From positions 503,501 through 567,500 of the forward strand of contig JACEVL010000336.1 of NCBI GenBank assembly GCA_020284085.1: a DNA stretch of 64,000 nt. Reading direction: 5' to 3'. Made by a program: the position numbers and the translations under genes. Numbering within the stretch: position 1 is the stretch's first letter; each line of letters opens with the position of its first letter. Source of the DNA: Aporrectodea caliginosa. Its lineage: Eukaryota > Annelida > Clitellata > Crassiclitellata > Lumbricidae. Below the pieces are notes generated by a model. The model saw only the letters and a list, made by a program, of their open reading frames with translations. It was not told where the DNA came from and did no database searches. Positions 54,848 through 64,000 of this stretch are shown piece after piece.

Positions 54848-55275
54848 ATGTAATGTAATGTAATGTAATTAGCAACTTCTATTGCGCCGGTGTCTAATGC
54901 ACAAGGCATCAACCGATGGCGCATCAAAACAATCCGTAATCAGGTCAACATCCAGAAGATCAGTCCGTAAGAGACAGAAAGGCAGCCTAAGGTGGATAAG
55001 CAATTTGAAAGAGGTAAGTTTTCAGCCGAGAACGAAATGACACAAGCGACTGAGCACAGCGCACAGATACAGGAAGAGAGTTCCAAAAGGCAGGCCCAGC
55101 AACCGAAAAAGCTCGTTCACCGAGAACAGTTCTTGATTTAGGTATGACCAGACAAAGACAATCTGATGACCTCATTGAATAATGATAAGTCAGAGGAATA
55201 AGAACAGATTTTAAATATTGTGGTTGGCCAGAGTACAAAGTTTTATAAACTATGAGCCCCAGTTTGAAACGAATT
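54848..55275 (-). pseudogene. CR1-like LINE ORF2 C-terminus, 3'UTR and (ATTAC)n tail
   Basis: The minus strand encodes RFKLGLIVYKTLYSGQPQYL, CLVIPKSRTVLGERAFSVAG and PAFWNSLPVSVRCAQSL, ending SRLKTYLFQIAYPP and stop at 54987. The 3'UTR (54873-54986) supplies the motif order used to spot copies at 595, 10830, 18590 and 20020. The tail is (ATTAC)n at 54850-54872. The coding end is intact. A (GT)n run at 55276-55308 adjoins its truncated 5' end. Confidence 0.85.
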
Positions 55276-55276
55276 C

Positions 55277-55309
<33 letters not shown>

Positions 55310-56160
55310 GTGCATGTCTGTGTCTGTGTGTTTGCAATGTATGTGTTTTTTGATATAGCTTGTCTTTCCGGGACCAATAGAACAATTTATATAACGCCAT
55401 TGCATTTGCGTCGCTCTCCTTTGCCTGAGTGGGACTGGCACTACCAAAGTAAGGCAGTGGATCTAAAAAGATAAAAGAAGCGGAGAACTATAATAGGACT
55501 ATTGTTTGATGATAATGATGATGACGACGATGATGATGATGATTCGTCGTAAACAGCAACTGAGCATCTTCGGGTGGTGCCTGGCTTAAGCCTACGAACT
55601 GAGGAGGTCGACGCCAATAATCTTTGTTATAACAGAGCGTCGTTCAATAGACAACTACTAATACGATTAATCGTAGTAGCGATCATCAACTCATGGCTCG
55701 CCATTATACAGTGTCGCTATAGAAGTCCTTAGATTAGATTATACCAGATTAGGAAAGGAAAAATGGATTGGCCCTCTGGGAATGTAAAAGAATCTCAACG
55801 CTAACGTATCTGTAGCTAAAGTCTAGCAAGTGATGGATTTCATTAGACACCTTTAAAACTCGTTCAGATGGCGCAATTAATTAAACGTTTATACGTTTTC
55901 ATGTAATTATTGAGAGACAATTCCCGAAGTTTCGTTATATTGAACACTATATTAAAAGGCAGAATGAAACAATTAACTGGTAATAAGAATCGATTACATG
56001 AAAACGCAAAATTTTATAATCACGTACCTCTGCCACTACCCAACATGCGGTAGTGTCAGTCCCATATCTGTAGATAGGAGGAGGGCGACGCTAATCATCT
56101 TTATTACAACACAGTGTCGTCAAACAACTAACCAACAAACATATCGTCAACAACGGCCTT
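55276..56160 (+). repeat. (GT)n run, C blocks and A block
   Basis: (GT)n at 55276-55308. Minus-strand C relic near 55410-55440. Plus C blocks at 55570-55640 (GGAGGTCGACGCCAATAATC to GAGCGTCGTTCAAT) and 56035-56125 (GGTAGTGTCAGTCCCATATC to AGTGTCGTCAAAC). A block at 55845 (TTAGACACCTTTAAAACTCG). Confidence 0.55.
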
Positions 56161-57200
56161 TGTTGCCGTAACATAATATTAGGAATCCTTTTCTTATACG
56201 GATATAATGAGGTAATATCAATATCAACAACGGCCTTTGTTGCCGTAACATAACATACTCTTACATCCCTCTAAAACACAGCTCATTTGGCTGGGTAGCC
56301 GTAGACAACTGCAGGGTATCGACTTTCCTCAACTTACCCTGCTCTTTCCTCACATAACCTTTTCCCTCACAGTTCGTGATCTGGGACTTTCTCTTGACTC
56401 CGAGCTTACTTTATCTCAACATGTGAACTCAATTGCACGGAGTTGTTATTATCAGCTTCGTCAGCTTCGAGTGGTCTCTCGCTCTCTCTCTCATGATGCA
56501 GTTGTGGTCCTTGTTCATGCCTTTGTTACTAGTCGAATTGACCACTGTTCCTCACTACTTGCTGGCCTTCCCCTTGGTGTTTTGGGGCGACTAGATCGAG
56601 TTCTACGCTCGGCTGCTCGGCTTATTGGACGGCTTCCTAAGTACTCTCCTGTCTCTGCATACATGCGTGATGTGTTGCATTGGCTGCCTGTGTCTCAGCG
56701 TATCTCATATCGCATTGCTGCTCTTGTTTCTCGTTGTGTTCTTGGCTGCGCTCCATCTTACTTGCGTGACCTTTGCCGCCCAGTGTCTGATGTTCCAGCG
56801 CGTCGGGTGCTTCGCTCTGCGACGAGGGGTGAGTTCCTTGTTCCACGGACTTGCTTGGTTATTAGGCAGCGCCGTGCTTTCTCGGTTGTTGGCCCTTCCA
56901 TTTGGAATGACCTACCACTTAAGCTCCGTTTTTTACTTTTAAGCCATCTAACAGGGTTCTACAAGTCCCTCAAGTCTTTTTTCTTTAGTCGTGGCTGGGC
57001 CGGGAGCGCTCCTGAGTAGTTTCTTGAAGGGGCGCTATATAAATGCTCTGAATGAATGAATGAATGAATGAATAATATTAGGAATCCTTTTCTTATACGG
57101 ATATAATGAGGTAATATCAATATCAACAACGGCCTTTGTTGCCGTAACATAATATTAGGAATCCTTTTCTTATACGGATATAATGAGGTAATATCAATAT
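56147..57200 (+). repeat. 77-bp tandem array split by a CR1/L2-like LINE
   Basis: The unit begins AACATAATATTAGGAATCC and ends CAACGGCCTTTGTTGCCGT. One full copy is at 56170-56246, preceded by the end of another. After the LINE come about one and a half further copies (57073-57200). The unit contains a B-type core (CAACGGCCTTTGTTGCC). Confidence 0.85.
56262..57073 (+). pseudogene. CR1/L2-like LINE ORF2 C-terminal half with (GAAT)n tail
   Basis: An open frame from 56262 to the stop at 57017-57019 reads SKTQLIWLGSRRQLQGIDFP, TVRDLGLSLDSELTLSQHVN, then the post-RT block (HAFVTSRIDHCSSLLAGLP, RLDRVLRSAARLIGRL) and RRAFSVVGPSIWNDLPLKLR. It is 5'-truncated behind the RT active site. The 3' end GGGGCGCTATATAAATG is followed by GAAT units. 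No stops or shifts, so it is young. Confidence 0.9.
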
Positions 57201-57204
57201 CTCT

Positions 57205-58700
57205 AAGGTGTTGCTAAACTGTGGAAATAAAATGACGTCCCTAAACACCTGAAAAGACTTGCAAATGGCTTTAGAAATTCAGCACGAATTAAACGAAGAA
57301 ACACCTGGTAAAATTAATAATATTAAACACTGATTACCTGTATAACTGTTAAACTTTGCTTAGACACCTCTAAATCGTGTCTTCTCGACTCTATAGATTC
57401 CCATTTTCGTTCCAATCGTACAATGCATTATTATGATTTGCATAATTATTATAATAACAATCTTTTGCCTTAACTCTAGTTATATGTATGCGAGTTGGTT
57501 GATGAGGCGTATAATTAGTAGCCCAGTTTCTTTTCAATTGTGAAATCTTAAGTATGTTTTATTATATTATATAAGTAATAAAAATCTGATGTAAGTAAAT
57601 TACATATATGCCAGATTGTTCATTAAGTATCTATAACACTTTGTTTTAAGTATTACATGTTTAGTTTGGTTGCTGTATTGGAGTAAATATTACATTGCAT
57701 CATAATGCAGTACTTCATAAATTATGTTGTAATAAGGAAAATGTAGTTGTGGTGTCTCAATGGACATGTTGAAAACAAACTGTAAGAAATTGTAATACGT
57801 ATGTGCCAAATATTTTTTTTACTTAATGAAACTTACGTTTGAGTGTATTGGGTGCTTGAACAGTCTACGGGTAAAAGGCCGACTTTGTGAATTACCTATA
57901 TCATTTAGTGTTTGTGCTATTTTTATCAACTTTCCATTCAAAAAAGTATAATGGTAAATAGTGAATGTTGTCACTAGATGACGTTAAACTGAAAATTAAT
58001 AAATAATCACTTAAAAGAGTACAAGTAGAATAAGAATCTAACGTCATGATATTATTACAATTAAATTTGTATCGAATCATTTAATCACAGTGTGTGTATC
58101 ACAGAAAGTAGGCCTAACCGATGCATTACTTTATGTCGTTTAATATTGAATTTTGTGACATTGTAAGGATTTATTTGACACCTTTAAATGGTGTCGTTTG
58201 GACGTTAAATTTCTCGTTTTCATTGTATGGTCTACATTGTGAATTGTCGTCAACGGCCTTTGATGTCATAAGACGACGTTAAACCTTTGAGAAATAAAAT
58301 AATCGATGTGTTTTTAAAAAACATGAACAGTTCGAAAGAGTACTTTAAACAATTATAATACATGTATACTTTATTGGTTAATAAACATTTTTATTATAGT
58401 ATTTTTGTTAGATACATGGACAGTTTAAATGAATACCTTAATCAATTGTAATACATGTATGCTTTGTTAGTTAATTAATTAAATTTGTCAGGACATAATA
58501 ATTACAGACAGTATGAGATGAACTACTTTATGTTGCAAAATATTGAATATTAGTGAAATTGTAAAGCTCCGTTTTGACATCTTTAATGGTGTCGTTCGGA
58601 TGCTATAAGTTTCTGGTTCTGATTGTATTGTATATTTTCTGTATTGTCGTCAACGGCCTTTGATGTCATAAGACGACGTTAAACTGTGGTTAAAAAAAAT
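57205..58700 (+). repeat. serial 3' ends of I/Nimb-like LINEs
   Basis: A block at 57355 (CTTAGACACCTCTAAATCGT). A B-like end is at 57968-58005 (TCACTAGATGACGTTAAACT). Two A-B ends in tandem are at 58140-58290 and 58545-58690, each with GACACCTTTAAATGGTGTCG or a variant, GTCGTCAACGGCC and GACGACGTTAAAC. The last two show directly that A and B are parts of one LINE 3' end. 57420-57960 resembles AT-rich LINE 3'UTR. Confidence 0.65.
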
Positions 58701-59059
58701 CGATAGATTATTTCAAACTTCGATCTTACTAATAGTTACTGTGTGTGATGCAGTCACAAGACGTCGCTAATGACTGAACAAAACAATGCTCTCTGATTAA
58801 ACTTAACGAGAGGTATTGTCCGTGCTGTTCTCTTTTCCTCGGTCAAGGATTGGGAACAGCATTGGGAAGAGAATTGATAAACGGAGAGGTTATAGGTCAA
58901 CAAAGCACACAGCTCCAGATGCTTTAAGATATCTCCCGAAGACTATTTACAAATGAGGCAATTGTGGTCATATGAAACACTGGTCAATTTAATATTTGAA
59001 TGTTCTTGTTATAAACAGCATGTTATATTGATATGTTAGTGCTGATGTGATAGGCCTTT

Positions 59060-59300
59060 GCAAGACGATAAAGCATTTCACGCCTCTGCTCCTTGCAAAG
59101 AAATGGAATCAACTACCACTATATCTTCGTAGCTCAAAATTCACTTCCTTCCTTCAGCGATTCAAAACTCACTATTTCTCCTTGGCTTTCAAGGATTTGG
59201 AAATCTAAGTGCATCTTCACCTGGCGGCTGACTATCCGCGCCTCAGATTTACATTTCGCTGCGATCTTGCGCGCGTTACGAATTTATTTAATAATAATAA
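59060..59300 (+). pseudogene. CR1-like LINE ORF2 C-terminus
   Basis: The plus strand reads KHFTPLLLAKKWNQLPLYLR, then SSKFTSFLQRFKTHYFSLAF and a stop near 59208. W-N-x-L-P-x-x-L-R and the F-K-T-H-x-F end are typical. The 3'UTR is short, ending in ATT-rich and ATGATG sequence. 58701-59060 shows no feature. Confidence 0.75.
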
Positions 59301-59329
59301 TGATGATGGATTACAAGGATTTAGCAGTT

Positions 59330-59670
59330 TCGCTAGAAGCAAAGCTTAGACACCTTTAAAGAACTCTTTTTCACGCTATATATTCGTCCGTCTCGTTCAA
59401 TCGCTAATAATAATCTCCATTCTTCGCATTGAGTAACGTAGATAGATGTCATTAACATCATTGATTTGTAAAAAGTGATAGAAGACAAATTGTAAAATGT
59501 AAATGTAATAATAATATTGAAAAGCATCTACTGAATTATGCTTTTACTAAAGCTTGCTAATTGGACTATACACTGGAGTGACAAGTTGCGAAGTTGCCAC
59601 TTTATTTTGAATAAACTTAGGCCTGTCCCAAATCGCCTGTTTGGCTGGCATTGGCTTAACACAGCATAGA
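59330..59670 (+). repeat. A block and AT-rich sequence
   Basis: GCTTAGACACCTTTAAAGAA, then CGCTATATATTCGTCC and CAATCGCTAATAAT, i.e. an A block with the LINE target end unoccupied. A close paralogue is at 62565-62720. No gene. Confidence 0.6.
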
Positions 59671-59671
59671 A

Positions 59672-59912
59672 GTAATAATAATCTTTTCTTTATTGAAGCG
59701 CCTGACAAACGCAATGCGCTGTACATTTACATGTTATGCAATTTAAACAACAAATGACAGAAGACATAAATCTTAACTACTAACTGAACAGACAGCCTGC
59801 AATACACGCCGCTAATAGCAGCCTTCAAAGCATGTTCACCCTACGGCACTCGAACTCGGTACCTCTCGCTCTCTATGCCAGTGTGTTATCCAATGCGCTA
59901 CCGAGTCCCTCA
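59672..59912 (-). repeat. SINE2 copy
   Basis: In sense direction: GACTCGGTAGCGCATTGGAT head, GGTACCGAGTTCGAGTGCCG B-box, TGAACATGCTTTGAAGGC, and TTTGTCAGGCGCTTCAATAA end. 59913-60357 contains a short minus frame (59926-60162) that I do not recognise, and an A block near 60295. Confidence 0.8.
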
Positions 59913-60357
59913 ATTATTTATTAAATTAATTAATTATTAAAAGTGTCTCCCTGCTAGCCATTAACAAATCACCTCGGGGTGTATTGGCAACCACAAAGCC
60001 GACTCGAGTTCTAGGTTTTGTTGTAACTGAAGTCAAATAGGGTAAAGAAGCCAGCGACCCATCCATCCTCATGCGAAGACCGCCATACCTGATCTGATAG
60101 TTTGACCTGCAAATACTGGGTGTTGTCGAGTTATCAAATTTATTATTATTGATGACATACACAATCGCACTTTGTTACTATACTGTTGAGGGCCAGATAT
60201 TTTTCATTTTATGAGTCTAGGCATAGTAAGCGTTCAACACAGCCACAAGATGTTGCAAGAAACTTAATATCACTAAAATTGTAAGATGTGCTTGAACACC
60301 TTTAAATCATGTGTTTGCATCTGTATAAATGCCGTGTTATCTGTATATTGTATATAT

Positions 60358-60487
60358 AATAATAATAGGCCTATCTTTTCTTTAATTAAGCGCCTGACAA
60401 ACGCACTGCGCTGTACATTTACATGTTATGCAATTGAAACAATCTTAACTAGTTAACTACTAACAGAACAGACAGCCTGCAATACAA
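60358..60487 (-). repeat. SINE2 copy, 5'-truncated
   Basis: Only the 3' part is present (in sense, GTATTGCAGGCTGTCTGTTC to GGCGCTTAATTAAAG), with an ATT-rich tail. The tRNA head is missing. Confidence 0.75.
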
Positions 60488-60509
60488 TCATCATTATTAC
60501 ATGAATTAT

Positions 60510-60655
60510 AATAGAAGGTAAGGTTGACATCAACGGCTCCATCAGCTTCAAAAAATAAAAGCACAGGCAGTGCAAGTCCCAAGCCTGCAGAAAGGAGGAG
60601 GGCGTCGCTAATATTCTTTGTTATCATACAGTATCGCTAAACTGAAACTACCCCA
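60510..60655 (+). repeat. B relic and C block
   Basis: GGTTGACATCAACGGCTCC (B), then CAGGCAGTGCAAGTCCCAAG, GGAGGAGGGCGTCGCTAATA and ACAGTATCGCTAAAC (C). Confidence 0.65.
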
Positions 60656-60719
60656 TACAGCATGATCTCCTCTATGTTACTTACTCTGTATCGCATGATA
60701 TAATTTCATGTCGCTAAAC

Positions 60720-60834
60720 AATGATAATGATTTACAAATCTAAATGATAATGATTTACAAATCTAAATAATAATGATTTACAAATCTAAATGATAATGAT
60801 TTACAAATCTAAATGATAATGATTTACAAATCTA
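60720..60834. repeat. tandem repeat, 23-bp unit, five copies
   Basis: The unit starts AATGATAATGATTTACAAAT and ends CTA. Five consecutive copies carry only one change (AATAATAATG in the third). Confidence 0.95.
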
Positions 60835-61017
60835 GCGGCTATTATTAGTTTTTTGCTTCGAGGTACCTCAGGAATTAAAAATTTATCCGTAGATACAAAA
60901 ATCCATTCTGGAACAGCTAGAACGCGTGAAGATCCGGATTATTTTATTGTTATAGTTTTTGATAGTGTTACTATTATTTTTAGTGTTAGTGTTATTGCCA
61001 TTGTTATGGTTGTCGCC

Positions 61018-61365
<348 letters not shown>

Positions 61366-61589
61366 ACTATTACTATAAGGGGAGACTTCTTCTCAACTCA
61401 ATCTACTCAAATTGCAATAAATAAAAACACTACAAAAAGGTTACTTTATGTTTTTTCTTCTTTACCCATAATCTCCTACCCTCTAACTTTAATGACTACT
61501 TCCATATTCACACCCACTACACCAGGAACTCAAGCAAGTTTCACCCGGCGTATGCACACTAAAATTCTCAGCCAAACATAAAGGTTCCT

Positions 61590-61725
61590 CCGCATTGACG
61601 GCGATGTCCAGTGGAGATAGGATTCCAGTTGCCAGAGAGACTAGTGACCGTTGATTGAGGATGATTAGATGATTAACGTTTGCCTTCCTTCTTTGACCAG
61701 GCTTGCGACTGGCACTACCTTAGTA
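61590..61725 (-). repeat. extended C element
   Basis: GATGTCCAGTGGAGATAGGA, GTTGCCAGAGAGACTAGTGA and CCAGGCTTGCGACTGGCACT. This is a C block with an extra 90 bp at its sense 3' side. Other copies are at 62310-62445, 62960-63133 and 63827-64000. Confidence 0.65.
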
Positions 61726-61799
61726 CGGAAGCTGGAAGAACGTTCATTTTATAAACGACTTCCTAAAGTATCAAAGGCCGTTGACGTTTAATACTCATT

Positions 61800-62055
61800 G
61801 GCCGTATTTATGGGGGTGTTTTGGGTGTTTAAACACCCCCGAAATTAAATAATGTATAATATAAATATTGCATTTACTAACATATACGGTGTAAGAACTA
61901 AGAACACTCATTTGAACGTAGATGATGCAGCTCTACAGTGCTTTGAGAGCTCACAACGCTCCTCCAAAACCCTTATAGATGGTTGACTTGGTTGCTTGTC
62001 AGCTTGTTCAAGAACGAGTAAACACCCCCGAAACAAAATCCTGGCTACGGCCTTG
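61800..62055. mobile_element. short TIR element (GGGGGTGTTT type), tentative
   Basis: The left part has GGCCGTATTTATGGGGGTGT, the right part AACACCCCCGAAACAAAATC then CTGGCTACGGCC. In reverse the right end reads GGCCGTAGCCAGGATTTTGT, a recurring DNA-transposon end in invertebrate genomes, from memory. Ends match only in part and I found no clear target duplication. Confidence 0.4.
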
Positions 62056-62309
62056 GTTGTTAGTTTTTAGAATTGTTCATTGTTTCGCGATATGTCATGC
62101 AAAACTTCTTTAACTAGGAGCGAAATACTGGTAATCGAGTGAACTATAAAGCTATATATTTCTTCGCAAACCTACGATTTAAAGGTGTCTAAAAATACGC
62201 TACAATGCAAAATGTTTAAGTCCCATCGAATGCCCTAATTATGACATTGACATTACACATTGAACTTCTTAATTATTATTAATTAAATGCTCTTAACTGA
62301 GGTTTGGCG

Positions 62310-62445
62310 TAGGCATGATGTCCAGTGTAGATGCGAGTCCAGTTGCCAGAGATACGCGTGAAAGTTGATTGTTTTGAGGACGATTAAATAAATAGTGTTG
62401 CCCTCCTCTTTTGGCCCGGCTTATGACTGGCACTGCCAGAGTAAG
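62310..62445 (-). repeat. extended C element
   Basis: GATGTCCAGTGTAGATGCGA, GTTGCCAGAGATACGCG, GTTGCCCTCCTC and GACTGGCACTGCC. Diverged copy of the unit at 61590. An A block on the minus strand lies at 62172 (GATTTAAAGGTGTCTAAAAA). Confidence 0.6.
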
Positions 62446-62489
62446 AACACTGGCGGAAAGTTTTTCAACAACGTTTTCTAACGGAATAT

Positions 62490-62955
62490 TTTTATATCAA
62501 CGGCCTTTGTAGCTATAGGATGCCGTTAAAGAATGGATTACTACTATTTATCACCTTGTAGCAGATGCGAAGCTTAGACACCTTTAAATAACTCTTTTCC
62601 GTGCTATATATATAAGCCAGTTTCGTTCAATCGCTAATTGCAACGTGCACAAATAGCTCTAAGTCGCATAGATTGGTGTCATTAACTAAATCGATTTGTA
62701 ATGTGATAGAAAACAATTCAAAAAGTACACTTTATTGGAATACTGAAATGAAAATATCGTAGCTAAATAATAAACAGGATTTCGTTAGCATAAAAGCACC
62801 AAATACAAAATAATTCAACTGTGGTTTGCTAAAGAAATAAAATAAGCAAAAGCTCCCTGAAGAATTTTCTGCATTTTATGGCCATACTGTGATAGCTTCA
62901 AAGGCCGTTGAAAAGAGAAATATTATGTATAAAATGAACGTTCCGAGAGTGTCCT
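62490..62955 (+). repeat. B and A blocks
   Basis: B at 62495-62535 (ATCAACGGCCTTTGTAGCTA then GCCGTTAAAG). A at 62570-62640 (GCTTAGACACCTTTAAATAA, CTATATATATAAGCC, CAATCGCTAATTG), paralogous to 59340. The LINE target end is unoccupied. The remainder is AT-rich. Confidence 0.6.
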
Positions 62956-62959
62956 TACT

Positions 62960-63133
62960 TCGATAATGCCAGTCGCAAGCCTGACTAAGTGAGGAGGGCA
63001 ACATTAATCTTCTAATAATCGTCAAACAAACAACCATCACTATTCTCTCTGGCAATAGGACTCACATCTTCGCTACATCGCAATCTACTCCAAACTTCAG
63101 TCAATAGAATTTAATTATTACTATTTATTAATT
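62960..63133 (+). repeat. left arm of perfect 174-bp inverted repeat
   Basis: It begins TCGATAATGCCAGTCGCAAG (C block) and ends TACTATTTATTAATT. It is the exact reverse complement of 63827-64000, checked base by base. Its content is the extended C element also found at 61590 and 62310. Confidence 0.95.
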
Positions 63134-63345
63134 ATAGACGGGCATTTAAAAAGTGTGTAAGGTCAAACAAAGTAGCACGGAGTAAGAGTAGATCTATAGC
63201 AGTTTTTATACACCTCTTTTAAGTGTTCCATTTATTTCACAAATAAAGGACGCAGAACACCATACCTTAGAATAATTAAAATTCCATCCTATTGATCCGA
63301 AACATATTTGACAATGGCAAGAAAAGACGTCTTTTAACAAACGTA
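63134..63345. other. spacer of the inverted repeat, no gene
   Basis: Unique-looking AT-rich sequence with an A-like CACCTCTTTTAAGTG near 63211. No ORF. Confidence 0.6.
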
Positions 63346-63660
<315 letters not shown>

Positions 63661-63826
63661 CAACAACGTCGACGACGTCATCATCATCATCGTCATAATC
63701 AACAACAACAATAACAACAACGACGTCATCATCATCAAAATAGGATTTTAAATGCATTTAAAGACATTAAAATGCAGAATGTTAAGTCCAAGGAAATGTC
63801 CCTAAGACTTTAATCTTAAACATTAA

Positions 63827-64000
63827 AATTAATAAATAGTAATAATTAAATTCTATTGACTGAAGTTTGGAGTAGATTGCGATGTAGCGAAGATGTGAGT
63901 CCTATTGCCAGAGAGAATAGTGATGGTTGTTTGTTTGACGATTATTAGAAGATTAATGTTGCCCTCCTCACTTAGTCAGGCTTGCGACTGGCATTATCGA
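63827..64000 (-). repeat. right arm of perfect inverted repeat, cut by window end
   Basis: Exact reverse complement of 62960-63133 up to the last base of the window, so the arm probably extends further. 63787-63826 just inside matches a LINE-tail relic at 51490-51545. Confidence 0.95.

Overview
The window is eukaryotic, almost certainly animal, and is dominated by repeats. No intact host protein-coding gene, rRNA gene or ordinary tRNA gene is visible. It holds metazoan-type non-LTR retrotransposons, a Ty3/Gypsy (Metaviridae) LTR element, hAT and pogo DNA transposons, three tRNA-derived SINE families and many microsatellites. The palindromic word TAGGCCTA is frequent. A marine invertebrate is the best guess, but the species cannot be read from the sequence.

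Names used below for dispersed modules: the A block (around AGACACCTTTAAA, ending near AATCGCTAG; more than 30 copies on both strands); the B block (starting GACGTCAACGGCC, ending GTCGTTAAAC); the C block (around GTGCCAGTCCCAAGCCTGG, also ending GTCGTTAAAC); and the D element (about 80 bp, starting AGCTGTAATATGCC and containing a B block). A and B together form the 3' end of I/Nimb-like LINEs, so most of the 'background' here is old LINE 3' ends and short elements that share them.

Layout. 0-11.5 kb: A/B/C/D fragments, a TIR element, an inverted duplication carrying an ankyrin-like exon, an unassigned GC-richer block, a degenerate minisatellite and SINE1. 11.5-14.5 kb: a (TTA)n array, SINE3 copies and LINE copy 2. 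14.5-25.6 kb: LINE 3' ends, SINE1 and (TTA)n arrays. 25.6-29.2 kb: a long (TATG)n array split by SINE2 and a pogo-like transposon. 30.8-37.6 kb: a rearranged Gmr1-like LTR retrotransposon whose 5' half is inverted, with a hAT insertion. 37.6-51.5 kb: A/B/C/D repeats, LINE copy 3 and SINEs. 51.6-53.9 kb: LINE copy 1, young, with a 5' inversion and a 15-bp target duplication. 54-64 kb: CR1/L2-like LINE ends, tandem repeats, SINE2, and a perfect 174-bp inverted repeat that reaches the window end.

The most interesting result is that three I/Nimb-like LINE copies of at least two subfamilies all lie at the same point, the AATCGCTAG end of an A block. The A block is itself part of LINE 3' ends. This looks like a site-specific LINE lineage that inserts into the 3' ends of its own relatives. 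Other highlights are the twin-priming signature in LINE copy 1, the integrase-before-RT order of the LTR element, the ten-copy terminal motif of the pogo element, the ankyrin-like exon copies, and a family of 3' retroelement fragments that always sit against (AAT)n arrays.
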